From contig CBFCYE010000001.1 of assembly GCA_965602225.1 (NCBI GenBank), positions 182,654-246,653 on the forward strand: DNA of 64,000 bases, given 5' to 3'. Below the pieces are notes generated by a model. The model was given only the letters and a program-made list of their open reading frames with translations. It was not told the DNA's origin and ran no database searches. The DNA comes from Tenderia sp965602225. GTDB lineage: Bacteria; Pseudomonadota; Gammaproteobacteria; Tenderiales; Tenderiaceae. The translations under genes were made by a program, and so were the position numbers. Shown piece by piece: positions 51,275 to 61,049 of this stretch. Numbering within the stretch: position 1 is the first letter of the stretch; each line of letters opens with the position of its first letter.

Positions 51275-51883
51275 ATGACCCCGGAAAAACGTAAACGCAT
51301 CATCGACCGCCATCGCGATGCCCTGCTTCGCTTTGGTTACTCGCCAAACGCCCTCTACTGGAGCACTCGCAAAAACCAGGAACTGCGTTTCCAGATATTA
51401 CTGGAAATAGGAATTCCACCTGACTCAAGCGTTCTCGATGTTGGCTGTGGTTTTGGTGATTTTTACGACTATATGCAACGTCAGGGAATCGAAACTAACT
51501 ACACTGGCATAGATCTGTCGGCTGAACTAATCGAAAAAGGCCGTGAACTCAATCCCACTGCAAACTTCTTCTGTGGCGACCTATTCGACTTCAAACCCGC
51601 CGCACAATCGCATGACTATGTTGTGCTTTCCGGTGCGCTGAATGAAGCCATGAATGATGATGGTGAATACGCAAAACGAGTGATAACAACGATGTACCAA
51701 AGCTGTCGCAAGGGACTGGCCTTTAACCTCTTAAATGCAAATGACAATAATGTTGCGAGATGCACCGACTTACAAAGTTTCGTTCCAAAAGAGATGCTAA
51801 GCTTTTGCCAGCAACTGAATTGTAATAGCCAATTACGCGATGGCTATATCAGCAATGACTTTACAGTTTTCATCAACAGATAA
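51275..51883 (+). CDS. SAM-dependent methyltransferase, class I
   Basis: 202 residues with the SAM-binding motif I SVLDVGCGFGDFYDYM, the acidic residue after strand 2 in YTGIDLSAELIEKG, and DYVVLSGALNE. Its N-terminus (KRKRIIDRHRDALLRFGYSPNALYWSTRKNQELRF) suggests substrate recognition of unknown kind. It starts 18 bases after yffB and is convergent with the Cys-rich gene, whose stop is directly adjacent. Confidence 0.85.
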   Translation: MTPEKRKRIIDRHRDALLRFGYSPNALYWSTRKNQELRFQILLEIGIPPDSSVLDVGCGFGDFYDYMQRQGIETNYTGIDLSAELIEKGRELNPTANFFCGDLFDFKPAAQSHDYVVLSGALNEAMNDDGEYAKRVITTMYQSCRKGLAFNLLNANDNNVARCTDLQSFVPKEMLSFCQQLNCNSQLRDGYISNDFTVFINR

Positions 51884-52294
51884 CTAAAGCGTCTCACCAT
51901 TAGGCAAAAGATCCTCGGCAACACTCAAGCCCTGCGATGAACGCTGCTTACGCACACACTCACTTCTTTTAGGCCCCTGACAATAGGCCTTGATCCAGAA
52001 CATTTTGTTGTCGCTATTAAACTTTTTCCACACGGCACAGTTTTTCAGATTCTCACATTCTGCGATTGATGCTGCACCATCGACATTCAGAAAAGTACCA
52101 TTGGGCAGTAACTCATCGGGGATAAACTCACGCTGCGTCTTTTGCTGCTTGCGGACACATTGATCCTGTTTCGGTCCACGACAATAACTGTTCATCCAGA
52201 AAAGTTTGCTGTTAGTACTAAACTTTTTCCAGACAACACAACCATCTAAATGCTGGCAGTGCTGCTCTGAATTAGTCGTTGTTTTATCTGACAC
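51884..52294 (-). CDS. Cys-rich protein made of two tandem repeats
   Basis: 136 residues, no signal peptide. It is two copies of a roughly 67-residue unit. C13, C19, C38 and C46 have exact counterparts at C80, C86, C105 and C113 with the same spacing C-x5-C-x18-C-x7-C. Each unit reads C..L..C-VWKKF...K-FW...YC-GPK...CVRKQ and ends in LLPNG. The conserved Cys set suggests a metal or Fe-S site per repeat. No named family recognised; similar single-unit Cys motifs occur at the ends of signalling proteins. It is convergent with the methyltransferase (stops abut). Confidence 0.8.
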   Translation of the reverse strand: MSDKTTTNSEQHCQHLDGCVVWKKFSTNSKLFWMNSYCRGPKQDQCVRKQQKTQREFIPDELLPNGTFLNVDGAASIAECENLKNCAVWKKFNSDNKMFWIKAYCQGPKRSECVRKQRSSQGLSVAEDLLPNGETL

Positions 52295-52365
52295 AGGCTA
52301 TACCCACAATTTAATCATTGTAAATAACTATCGACCAAACGGGGTAATCCTCAAGCTAACAACTG

Positions 52366-53160
52366 CTATTTAAAACCCCGCGTCTCCCGAATCCGCTCAT
52401 AGGCGGTGCGAATTTCATGGGTTTTCTCCTGCGCCAATTTCATCATCTCTGGTGGCAGACCTTTAGCTGCCAGCTTATCTGGATGATGCTGATTGGTCAG
52501 GCTACGATAGGCACGCTTCACCTCAGCATCTGTCGCCGCTTCATCAATACTGAGAATGGCGTAGGCATCTTCCAATGATGGCCCCTGGTCACGACCACCA
52601 GTTTTATGGTGATGAATCTCAGCCTGAATCATGGCCTCAAGACGTTCAAATGCCGGCACAGGAAAACCAAGACCGTTACAAATTTTCAATAACAGATCAC
52701 GCTCGGTAGGATTTAGCGTGCCGTCGGCATAACCCACCCCTAGCTGGATCTCGATAAACATCTGAATCAGGTTCTGTCGACCACGGGTAGCTTGGTGCAG
52801 TTTCTGCAGCACACTATCCAGATCAAAGTCAGACTGCTTACCACGGGCAAATAACTGCATAGCCTGACGCTGAGCCTCTTCATTCAAGCCCATGCGCTGC
52901 ATCACCTGACGTGCCAACGCAATCTCTTCTTCAGAGACACGACCATCGGCCTTGGCCAGGCAACCCATCACCGAAAAGGTTGCCTCAAAAAAGATCTGCT
53001 GGGTCTTGGCCTGATAATTAGCCACGGTACGCAGCAGATAACCACCCGCCACACGTGTCATTCGTTTATCAATCTGATGACCCAGATAGATACCTATCAG
53101 AAAGCCCCAAAAGCCGCCCAGCCAATAGCCGATAAGCGCACCAAAAATCTTACCCAACAC
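52366..53160 (-). CDS. djlA: Co-chaperone DjlA
   Basis: Membrane-anchored J-domain protein that stimulates DnaK. The 264 residues comprise an N-terminal hydrophobic anchor with Gly repeats (IFGALIGYWLGGFWGFLIGIYLGH), a TerB-like middle domain (about 55-170), and a C-terminal J domain with the HPD triad in NQHHPDKLA. It is 2 bases after the GTPase gene, suggesting co-transcription. Confidence 0.95.
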   Translation of the reverse strand: MLGKIFGALIGYWLGGFWGFLIGIYLGHQIDKRMTRVAGGYLLRTVANYQAKTQQIFFEATFSVMGCLAKADGRVSEEEIALARQVMQRMGLNEEAQRQAMQLFARGKQSDFDLDSVLQKLHQATRGRQNLIQMFIEIQLGVGYADGTLNPTERDLLLKICNGLGFPVPAFERLEAMIQAEIHHHKTGGRDQGPSLEDAYAILSIDEAATDAEVKRAYRSLTNQHHPDKLAAKGLPPEMMKLAQEKTHEIRTAYERIRETRGFK

Positions 53161-53162
53161 GC

Positions 53163-54038
53163 CTAGCTCTCCTCATTATTGATTTGTTGCGCCGCAATCA
53201 ACTCTGGCCATTCCAGACTGATAGGACCCAGGGTGCCGCCCCTAAGATCCTGCAATAAAACCTCTGAGGCCTTATGCATATCTATCGTGCCACCTGAACG
53301 TAAACCACCACGTAGACGGCCGACATTTTCCAAGAGATCAACATCATCTATGGGCAGTTGAGTAAATTTGTATCTTGCCATCAAGGCATCAGGATAGGAC
53401 CGCAGCAGAAACTCTGCGGCGTACAGGGCGACATCTTCATAATCAATCGCTGTGCTCTTAATCGCCCCGGTCACGGCCAGACGATAACCCGTATTTTTAT
53501 CATCCATACGCGGCCACAAGATCCCCGGTGTATCAGATAACTGGATACCACTGGCCAAAATAATCTTTTGCTGAGCCTTGGTAACCGCCGGCTCATTGCC
53601 AACCTTGGCCAACACCCTGCCTGCCAGACCATTCATTAGCGTGGATTTACCAACATTGGGAATACCCAGAATCATGACCCGAGCCGGCTTCTTTTCCAGA
53701 TTCCGCTCCGGCAGCATCTTTCTACACATAGCCTGAATTTGTTGTGGCAGCTGCTGGGTTTGATTTTTTCTCTCGGCAACCAGGGCCAGGGCTCTAACCC
53801 CTGCTTCCTGCTCGAAATGTTTGATCCAGGTCTTGGTGATTTCAGGGTCGGCCAAGTCAGCCTTATTAAGCAATTTGATACAGGGACGCCCCTCGCGTAA
53901 CTCAGCTATCGCCGGGTTTTCACTGCTATAAGGGATTCGCGCATCCAACACCTCAATCACAACATCAATCTGAGGAATGGTTTCTTTGATTTTTTTGCGG
54001 GCCTTATGCATATGCCCGGGGTACCACTGAACTGCCAT
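53163..54038 (-). CDS. ylqF: YlqF/RbgA-type ribosome biogenesis GTPase
   Basis: Circularly permuted GTPase, 291 residues: the G4 motif LLNKADLADP precedes the P-loop MILGIPNVGKSTLMNGLAG, followed by the G3-like LSDTPGILWPR. The N-terminal MAVQWYPGHMHKARKKIKE is the family signature. Relatives act in 50S subunit maturation, which is inferred here. Confidence 0.93.
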   Translation of the reverse strand: MAVQWYPGHMHKARKKIKETIPQIDVVIEVLDARIPYSSENPAIAELREGRPCIKLLNKADLADPEITKTWIKHFEQEAGVRALALVAERKNQTQQLPQQIQAMCRKMLPERNLEKKPARVMILGIPNVGKSTLMNGLAGRVLAKVGNEPAVTKAQQKIILASGIQLSDTPGILWPRMDDKNTGYRLAVTGAIKSTAIDYEDVALYAAEFLLRSYPDALMARYKFTQLPIDDVDLLENVGRLRGGLRSGGTIDMHKASEVLLQDLRGGTLGPISLEWPELIAAQQINNEES

Positions 54039-54274
54039 TAAATTGATTTCTATTTGAATAAAGACGCAATTTTAACAAGCGCTTCATACAAATAGCCACC
54101 GTTAACACTCAGACGGCTTTCATTCAGACAACAACAATCATCCATAAGCCACAATTACATGTAACTCATTGATTTAAGTTATAGGTATCGATTAAAAACA
54201 GAAACACTGATAACAAGACACAGAGGGGTGACAACACATCCGCCTAATAGGGCAGATATTGATAATCGCTAAAA

Positions 54275-56725
54275 TCAGGATATTCGTGCCAGAGGATAAT
54301 TATAGTTCTTCTCAAAGACTTCTTTAGATAGTGGTTTGGAGATAAAAAAACCTTGTGCACAATGGCAACCATGCTGACGTAAAAAATCCAATTGCTGCTG
54401 TGTTTCCACCCCTTCTGCAACCACCTCTAGATCAAGGCTATGCCCAAGTGAAATAATCGAACGAACAATTGCGGCATCATCCTTATCTATAGTGATATCA
54501 CGCACAAATGATCTATCTATCTTAAGAGTGCTAATAGGAAAACGTTTCAAATAACTTAGTGATGAATAACCGGTACCAAAATCATCAATCGCCAGACTCA
54601 CGCCAAGATCACGCAGCTGATTCATTACATAGATAGATTCTGTCACCCCTTCCATCATCATGCTCTCAGTTATCTCCAGTTCAAGACAATCAGCAGAGAT
54701 ACCACTACACTCGATAATGTTGGATATAACATTGACCAAGCCCTTTTGCTGAAACTGACGAGCGGATAGATTCACAGCAACACTGAGCGACTCACCAGAA
54801 CGCCTGTTCCATGCAGCGGTCTGTCTGCAGGCATTTTCCACCACCCACTCACCTAAAGGAACTATCAATCCGGTTTCCTCTGCCACCGAAATAAATTTAT
54901 CAGGCGCAATCAGTCCCTTATTAGGATGCTCCCACCTAAGCAGCGCCTCCATGCCATAGATTCTGTCGTCATCATCCAAACGAATCTTTGCTTGATAGTG
55001 AAGACAAAACTCATCACTCTCTATAGCGCTACGCAACTCACGCTCCATCTCCAGCCTGCCGGCAAGATGAACATTCATCTCAGGTCTGAAAAACTGAAAG
55101 TTATTTCTGCCGCTCTCTTTAGCTTTATACATGGCCATATCCGCATGTTTGACCAGTGTCTCAACATCAAAACCATCATCCGGATAGATTGAAATTCCTA
55201 TACTGCCACCCACACGAAACTCATGACCATTGAGATTCACCGGTTGATTCAGCGCATCAAGTATCTTCTGTGAAATGCTAATCACATCAATTGCACTGTC
55301 AATCATTGAAAGCACAACAGTAAACTCATCCCCCCCCAACCTGGCAACCGTATCAACCTTGCGTACCTGATCAAGCAAACGCTGTGCAACAATCTTTAGC
55401 AATTTGTCACCAACAGCATGGCCACAACTATCATTGACTATTTTGAAACGATCAAGATCAATAAACAACAGGCCAACCTTGCTAACTTCTCGTTCAGCCT
55501 GAATCACATACTGTTGCAGTCGCTCATGAAACAAGGCTCGATTTGGCAGCTCAGTCAAGCTATCAAAATAGGCTAGATTTTCAAGTTGCTCTTCAACACG
55601 TTTTCTTTCGGTAATATCAGAAAATATCCCAACATAGTTGGTGATTTCACCATTATTAATTACTGCATTGATAGAGAGTAGCTGTGGAAATACTTCACCA
55701 TTTTTGCGTCTGTCCCAAATCTCACCTTTCCACGCCCCTTCCTTAATCAGGTCATCCCACATCAACTTATAAAATTCACGATCATGATGCCCTGACTGCA
55801 ACAAACGCGGATTCTTACCTAGTACATCCTCCCTTGCATAACCGGTAATCTTTACATAAGCATCATTAACCTCAGTAATATTTCCATCTTTGTCAGTGAT
55901 CACAATTGCCTCGTTTGCATTGGCAATCACATTAGCCGCGAGCTGTTGCCTCTCCTCGGCATGTTTACGCATGGTGATATCTGCAGAAATACTACATATT
56001 GCCTTTGCCTGACCTTTCTCATCCAACACTGGAAACTTGGAACTCAGATACACATGAACGCCACCCTTATAAGGAAACAACTCCTCAACCTGGCATGGCA
56101 TAAGCGTTTCAATGACTTCCCTATCACTCCTCTCAATAGCCTCTGCATAGTCGGATGAAATAATGTCTGACGTCCTTTTACCGACAATCGTTTTAAAGGA
56201 GGAACCCACCAGCTGCTCAAACTGTGAATTTGCAAGAATAAAACAGCCCTCTAAATCCTTCATAGTAATTATTGATTGCGCGTTAGCTACAACCCCTTCA
56301 AGCAAACTCTGCTTTGAGTGAATATCGGCATCACGCTGTCTCAGTGTTTCAGTCATCACATTAAAAGCGGATACCAAAGCTCCCATCTCATCATTCGACG
56401 CCACAGATGAATCAGCGGACATATCTATACGAGAAACTCTCTCTTCAGATGCAATTGTTTTTATTCTTGGCAAAGAAAAAATACGCTTCATATACACCAG
56501 GGCAAGGGGCAGCACTAGCAATACGCTAATTGGCAGAGCCAAAAACAAAGCCGCTTTATAGACCCTCAGATTGGTCTCAAGCGTAGCCCCCCCTTTTTCA
56601 AGGCTTGCTATTGCAGCATCCTGAAAATATTGGCTGACATAATAAAAAAATGCTGCACCAGTCATGCTCAGAACCAAAAGGACTGAAGCGACTAAAAGCA
56701 GATTAATCTTATTCTTTAGATTCAC
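54275..56725 (-). CDS. Membrane HAMP-PAS-PAS-GGDEF-EAL c-di-GMP protein
   Basis: 816 residues. TM1 (about 8-30), a very short periplasmic loop, TM2 (about 56-78), HAMP (about 80-135), two PAS domains (about 140-260 and 265-385; the second contains ADANEAIVITDKDGNITEVNDAY-like wording), GGDEF (about 390-550) and EAL (about 560-810). The cyclase site ARLGGDEFTVVL is intact and preceded by R-K-V-D, an RxxD inhibitory site. The EAL site EALLRWEHPNKG and DDFGTGYSSLSYLKRFP are intact. Both activities are possible; the sensory input is probably cytoplasmic through PAS. Confidence 0.94.
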   Translation of the reverse strand: MNLKNKINLLLVASVLLVLSMTGAAFFYYVSQYFQDAAIASLEKGGATLETNLRVYKAALFLALPISVLLVLPLALVYMKRIFSLPRIKTIASEERVSRIDMSADSSVASNDEMGALVSAFNVMTETLRQRDADIHSKQSLLEGVVANAQSIITMKDLEGCFILANSQFEQLVGSSFKTIVGKRTSDIISSDYAEAIERSDREVIETLMPCQVEELFPYKGGVHVYLSSKFPVLDEKGQAKAICSISADITMRKHAEERQQLAANVIANANEAIVITDKDGNITEVNDAYVKITGYAREDVLGKNPRLLQSGHHDREFYKLMWDDLIKEGAWKGEIWDRRKNGEVFPQLLSINAVINNGEITNYVGIFSDITERKRVEEQLENLAYFDSLTELPNRALFHERLQQYVIQAEREVSKVGLLFIDLDRFKIVNDSCGHAVGDKLLKIVAQRLLDQVRKVDTVARLGGDEFTVVLSMIDSAIDVISISQKILDALNQPVNLNGHEFRVGGSIGISIYPDDGFDVETLVKHADMAMYKAKESGRNNFQFFRPEMNVHLAGRLEMERELRSAIESDEFCLHYQAKIRLDDDDRIYGMEALLRWEHPNKGLIAPDKFISVAEETGLIVPLGEWVVENACRQTAAWNRRSGESLSVAVNLSARQFQQKGLVNVISNIIECSGISADCLELEITESMMMEGVTESIYVMNQLRDLGVSLAIDDFGTGYSSLSYLKRFPISTLKIDRSFVRDITIDKDDAAIVRSIISLGHSLDLEVVAEGVETQQQLDFLRQHGCHCAQGFFISKPLSKEVFEKNYNYPLARIS

Positions 56726-57086
56726 AACAAAGGCCTACGAAATATTCAAGTCATCATTTCCCGATTACAGGATTGGCGCATGAATCAGATACCACAGAAA
56801 AAACATACATATGAATAGTTTCAAAGTAGATCATCGATAATAATTTCATCCTCACGCCCCCGTAAGATTGTTACCAATACCCAGCATTGATAAACACTTC
56901 GGTCATTAGCTAATCGACAGCTCTATGTCTCGGCTTTACAGCGGAATTAACGTGGGAAAAGACATCTTCAAATTACGCCGTCGTTGTCCCTGCAGCTGAT
57001 ATAAATACAATAATAAGCACACAGTTATTTACGGATGTATAATCAGCAATCAGGAACAGCATTAAAAAATAAAAGAAGGTTAATCC
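56726..57086. other. Gene-free divergent region before dapE
   Basis: 361 AT-rich bases between the start of the PAS-GGDEF-EAL gene and dapE. A TATAAT at 57038-57043, about 45 bases before the dapE GTG, is the best -10, but its -35 is weak. I see no ORF, repeat or RNA gene. Confidence 0.5.
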
Positions 57087-58229
57087 GTGCCAAACAGCAA
57101 CAACTCAGCAACCATCAAACTCGCCCTCGACCTCATCAGCCGCCCATCTGTTACCCCTGAAGATGCCGGTTGCCAACAAACCATGCTTGCTCGCTTACAG
57201 GCACTGGGGTTTAATGCCGAATTGCTGCGCTTTGAGGAAGTGGATAATTTCTGGGCTCGCCGAGGCAATACAGGACCACTGTTCGCCTTTGCCGGTCATA
57301 CTGACGTTGTCCCTACCGGGCCACTGGATCAATGGGACTCAGCGCCATTCAAACCTGAGATTCGCGACGGGATGCTCTATGGCCGCGGCGCTGCCGATAT
57401 GAAGGGCAGTCTGGCAGCCTTTATCACCGCCTGTGAACGCTTTGTTGCCAACCATCCAGATCACAAGGGTTCAATTGCCCTGCTGATCACCAGTGATGAG
57501 GAAGGCCCGAGCATCAATGGCACCATCAAGATTGTTCAGCACCTCGAAGCCCGCAATGAAAAAATGGACTGGTGTCTGGTGGGCGAACCTAGCAGCACCA
57601 ATAAGGTGGGTGATGTGATCAAGAATGGTCGCCGTGGCTCGCTTGGCGCCCGCCTGGTGGTACAGGGTATTCAAGGGCATGTCGCCTACCCCCACCTGGC
57701 CGAAAACCCAATCCACAGGGTTGCACCGGTACTGGCCGAGCTTGCCGCCGAAGAATGGGATCAGGGTAATGAGTTTTTTCCGGCCACCAGCTTTCAGGTT
57801 TCGAACATCAATGCCGGCACCGGCGCCACCAATGTCATCCCTGGTGAAGCTGAGGTAATTTTCAATTTCAGATTTTCTACTGAGCTGACAGCTGAAATCC
57901 TGCAGCAACGGGTCGCAGCCATACTCGACAAACACCAGCTCAAATATCATCTTGACTGGAACCTGTCCGGGCTGCCATTTCTAACCCCAGAAGGCGAACT
58001 AGTCAGCGCAGCTTGCGAGGCAATTCAAGAAGTTACCGGCCTTGCCAGTGAGCTATCCACCGCTGGTGGAACCTCCGACGGCCGCTTTATCGCACCAACC
58101 GGTGCCCAGGTACTTGAACTTGGGCCAGTCAATGCCACAATTCATAAAGTAAACGAGTGCGTTAGCACTGAGGATTTGGACACTTTGTCCGTTATATACG
58201 AAAGGATTATGGAGAAACTACTCACCTAG
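57087..58229 (+). CDS. dapE: Succinyl-diaminopimelate desuccinylase
   Basis: Zinc metallohydrolase that releases LL-DAP and succinate, the step after DapC. The 380 residues show FAGHTDVVPTGP (metal His), GRGAADMKGSLAAF, TSDEEGPS with the catalytic Glu, and GGTSDGRFIAPTGAQV near the C-terminus. The start is GTG with GAAGGT 7 bases upstream. It lies 6 kb from dapC-dapD, with unrelated genes between. Confidence 0.97.
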   Translation: MPNSNNSATIKLALDLISRPSVTPEDAGCQQTMLARLQALGFNAELLRFEEVDNFWARRGNTGPLFAFAGHTDVVPTGPLDQWDSAPFKPEIRDGMLYGRGAADMKGSLAAFITACERFVANHPDHKGSIALLITSDEEGPSINGTIKIVQHLEARNEKMDWCLVGEPSSTNKVGDVIKNGRRGSLGARLVVQGIQGHVAYPHLAENPIHRVAPVLAELAAEEWDQGNEFFPATSFQVSNINAGTGATNVIPGEAEVIFNFRFSTELTAEILQQRVAAILDKHQLKYHLDWNLSGLPFLTPEGELVSAACEAIQEVTGLASELSTAGGTSDGRFIAPTGAQVLELGPVNATIHKVNECVSTEDLDTLSVIYERIMEKLLT

Positions 58230-58278
58230 CCGCTCACCAAGAGAAATGACAGGTGAACTACCAAAAAGGATGCTCGCT

Positions 58279-58641
58279 GTGACCAATGAAAAAAGGCGTT
58301 TTAGCCGTATCAGTTTCGATGCCGATGTTCTCATCAGCAAAGACAACCAGGAATGGCGTACCTCATTGCTAGATATATCCCTGAACGGCTTGCTGGTGAA
58401 TACTCCTGCCAAGTGGGAAGGTCTGCAAGGTGAAAACTTTCACGCCGAGGTCATCTTTCCCGGTAGCGGTAGCCTCATCCATATAGAAGCTTCAGTCGCA
58501 CATAACAATGAGGGCCGAACCGGACTTCAGGTCAACAGCATCGATGTTGAAAGCGTCGGCCACCTACGCCGTCTCATCGAACTCAATCTGGGTGACGAAG
58601 ACCTGCTTAATCGTGAGCTTGAAGCATTGCACTGGCGTTGA
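58279..58641 (+). CDS. PilZ-domain c-di-GMP receptor
   Basis: About 120-residue single-domain PilZ protein. The c-di-GMP binding residues are visible as the N-terminal RRFSR (R-x3-R) and DISLNGLLV (D/N-x-S-x2-G). I prefer the GTG at 58279: it has AAGGA 8 bases upstream and puts RRFSR right at the N-terminus; an upstream in-frame ATG at 58246 would add 11 residues with no ribosome binding site. With three GGDEF-EAL proteins in the window it could read their signal, which is inference. Convergent with radA; the stops abut. Confidence 0.85.
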   Translation: MTNEKRRFSRISFDADVLISKDNQEWRTSLLDISLNGLLVNTPAKWEGLQGENFHAEVIFPGSGSLIHIEASVAHNNEGRTGLQVNSIDVESVGHLRRLIELNLGDEDLLNRELEALHWR

Positions 58642-60009
58642 TCAAAACACATCCACCGCATCAGCCAGCCGTTCAACGGCAATCACTTCCATACCATCTA
58701 CAGCGCCCCGTTTAGGGGCGTTTGCCTTTGGCACCACCGCACGTTTAAAACCATGCTTGGCGGCCTCTTTGAGACGATCCAGGCCACCCTGCACCGGCCG
58801 AATCTCGCCTGCCAGCCCCACCTCACCAAACACAATCGTATCTTTAGGGATGCAACGGTTACGCATACTCGACAGCCCGGCCAGCAACAGAGGCAGATCA
58901 GCCGCCGTCTCAGTCACACGTACCCCACCGACGACGTTGATAAAGACATCCTGATCGTAGGTAGCAATGCCGCCGTGGCTCTGTAGCACCGCCAGCAGCA
59001 TCGCCAGGCGATTCTGATCCAGCCCCACTGTCACCCGGCGTGGATTGCCCAAATGACTCTCGGTCACCAGCGCCTGCACCTCGACCAATAATGGCCGACT
59101 GCCCTCACGGGTCACCATGATGACACTGCCTGGCACCTCTTCCTGATGCCGTGACAGAAAAATGGCCGAGGGATTACTCACCTCTTTCAGACCGGTCTCG
59201 GTCATGGCAAACACGCCCAGCTCGTTGACCGCACCGAAACGATTCTTGATCGCCCGCACCATGCGAAACTGGCTGCTGCTGTCGCCTTCGAAATAGAGCA
59301 CCGTATCAACCATATGTTCCAGCACCCGCGGCCCGGCTAGCGTCCCCTCCTTGGTCACATGCCCCACCAGAAACAGCGCCGCACCACTCTTCTTGGCATA
59401 ACGCACCAACTGCGCCGCACTCTCACGCACCTGCGCCACCGACCCAGGCGCCGATTGCAGCAGATCGGTGTAGATGGTCTGGATCGAATCGATCACCATC
59501 ACCTGCGGCTGTTCATTCTGCGCATGGCCCAAAATCGCCTCGATATTGGTCTCTGTCAGCAGCCGCATCTTGCCAGCGGACAGATTAAGCCGGTGGGCGC
59601 GCATACTGACCTGCTCCAGCGACTCTTCACCGGTCACATACAAGGTCGACATCTGCTCGCTTAGCAGCGCCAGCGTCTGCAACAACAAGGTTGATTTACC
59701 GATACCCGGATCGCCACCAATCAACACAACCGAACCAGGCACCAGGCCGCCGCCCAGCACCCGATCCAGCTCACCTTGAGTGGTAGGTGTACGTTGCACA
59801 TCGCCCGGTTTTACATCCGCCAAAGACTGCACCGCAGACCTACCGACCCCGGCATAACCCGAAAAACGTGGATTGGCCTTGGCCGCAGGTGCAACCGCCA
59901 CCACCTCAACCATGCTGTTCCAGGCATTACAATCCGGGCACTGACCGCCCCACTTGGGTTGTTGTGAGCCACACTCAGTGCAGCTATACGCAATTTTTGG
60001 TTTGGCCAT
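58642..60009 (-). CDS. radA: DNA repair protein RadA
   Basis: RecA-like branch-migration ATPase in recombination repair. The 455 residues contain an N-terminal C4 zinc finger (CTECGSQQPKWGGQCPDC), Walker A GGDPGIGKSTLLLQ, the RadA-specific KNRFGAVNELGVF, and a Lon-like C-terminal domain with PKDTIVFGEVGLAGEIRPV. Confidence 0.98.
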   Translation of the reverse strand: MAKPKIAYSCTECGSQQPKWGGQCPDCNAWNSMVEVVAVAPAAKANPRFSGYAGVGRSAVQSLADVKPGDVQRTPTTQGELDRVLGGGLVPGSVVLIGGDPGIGKSTLLLQTLALLSEQMSTLYVTGEESLEQVSMRAHRLNLSAGKMRLLTETNIEAILGHAQNEQPQVMVIDSIQTIYTDLLQSAPGSVAQVRESAAQLVRYAKKSGAALFLVGHVTKEGTLAGPRVLEHMVDTVLYFEGDSSSQFRMVRAIKNRFGAVNELGVFAMTETGLKEVSNPSAIFLSRHQEEVPGSVIMVTREGSRPLLVEVQALVTESHLGNPRRVTVGLDQNRLAMLLAVLQSHGGIATYDQDVFINVVGGVRVTETAADLPLLLAGLSSMRNRCIPKDTIVFGEVGLAGEIRPVQGGLDRLKEAAKHGFKRAVVPKANAPKRGAVDGMEVIAVERLADAVDVF

Positions 60010-60095
60010 AGATGTGAAAACAGATCAAAATAAGTTGTAAGGACAGGTCACCGCTGGCGACCAAATAATCACAGCCACTTTACCACGGAGTATTC

Positions 60096-60755
60096 ATGCC
60101 TCGAAACAGAACCTGGGCAACAAGCCTGGTGCCGATTTTAGTCACGCCCCTGTTCAGCACACCAGCATTGGCTGAACAAATTCATGTTGGTCGCTTTAGC
60201 AGCAGCGACCTAAATGGTTGGCAGGAAAAGTCATTTGTTGAACACTCTCAATACAGCCTCAGCCAGGATATGGATAAAACCATCTTAAAGGCTCAGACCT
60301 CGGCCACAGCCTCTGGCATGTTCCATAAGATTGATATTGATCTCAATAAAACCCCCTACCTCAACTGGTCATGGAAGGTCGACAACATCTATCAAGGCAA
60401 CGACGAACACAGCAAGGCTGGCGACGACTACCCCGCCCGCGTCTATGTCGTCGTTTCCGGTGGGCTGTTTTTCTGGAACACCCGCGCCATCAATTATGTC
60501 TGGTCAAGCAATCAGACCATAGGTACAAGCTGGGAAAACGCCTACACCGGCAATGCCCGCATGTTGGCTGTGCGCTCTGGCGCCGACGAAACAGGCCAAT
60601 GGCGAAATGAAAAAAGAAATATACGTGAAGACCTGAAAATGCTGTTTGGTAAAGACACCGGTGAAATCAATGCCGTCGCCATCATGAGCGACAGCGACAA
60701 CACCCAACAAAGCGCGACGGCATATTATGGCGATATATCATTTTCTAGCGAATAA
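60096..60755 (+). CDS. DUF3047 secreted protein
   Basis: 219 residues with a Sec signal peptide (cleavage near STPALA-EQ) and then one beta-rich domain: IHVGRFSSSDLNGWQEKSF, LNWSWKVDNI, DDYPARVYVVVSGG and WSSNQTIGTSW. These match the DUF3047 family of periplasmic proteins, function unknown. It is the last ordinary gene before the reversed cassette array. Confidence 0.85.
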   Translation: MPRNRTWATSLVPILVTPLFSTPALAEQIHVGRFSSSDLNGWQEKSFVEHSQYSLSQDMDKTILKAQTSATASGMFHKIDIDLNKTPYLNWSWKVDNIYQGNDEHSKAGDDYPARVYVVVSGGLFFWNTRAINYVWSSNQTIGTSWENAYTGNARMLAVRSGADETGQWRNEKRNIREDLKMLFGKDTGEINAVAIMSDSDNTQQSATAYYGDISFSSE

Positions 60756-60913
60756 AAGACAAGACCAACTAAAAGCCATACTGATAGCGCTAATACAATT
60801 TAGATATATAGCTGGTAACGGCCATGAACAGCCTATTAGAGAAAAGTACTGTCACATAAAATATTGAGATTACTCTTTAGGAAACTGAATCTGTGGCTAA
60901 TTCAATAGCGGAC

Positions 60914-61027
60914 ATTTAACGTCAGCATTAACCGATGTTTTGTAGTGGTGTTTTAGTTCTGCCAGGTTCTTTTAGCGCAACTAAGACACTGCGGAAAAAC
61001 GTTGATATTGACCAGCCCTTGTTATGC
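60914..61027 (-). other. Probable attC of cassette II
   Basis: Minus-strand R'' GCATAAC (complement of 61021-61027) and R' GTTAAAT (complement of 60914-60920), 114 bp apart end to end. The inner arms pair only partly, so the site may be degenerate or the R' box slightly elsewhere (CATTAAC at about 60925 is an alternative). Confidence 0.5.
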
Positions 61028-61049
61028 CTTTTGCCAACAAATGGTTTTT

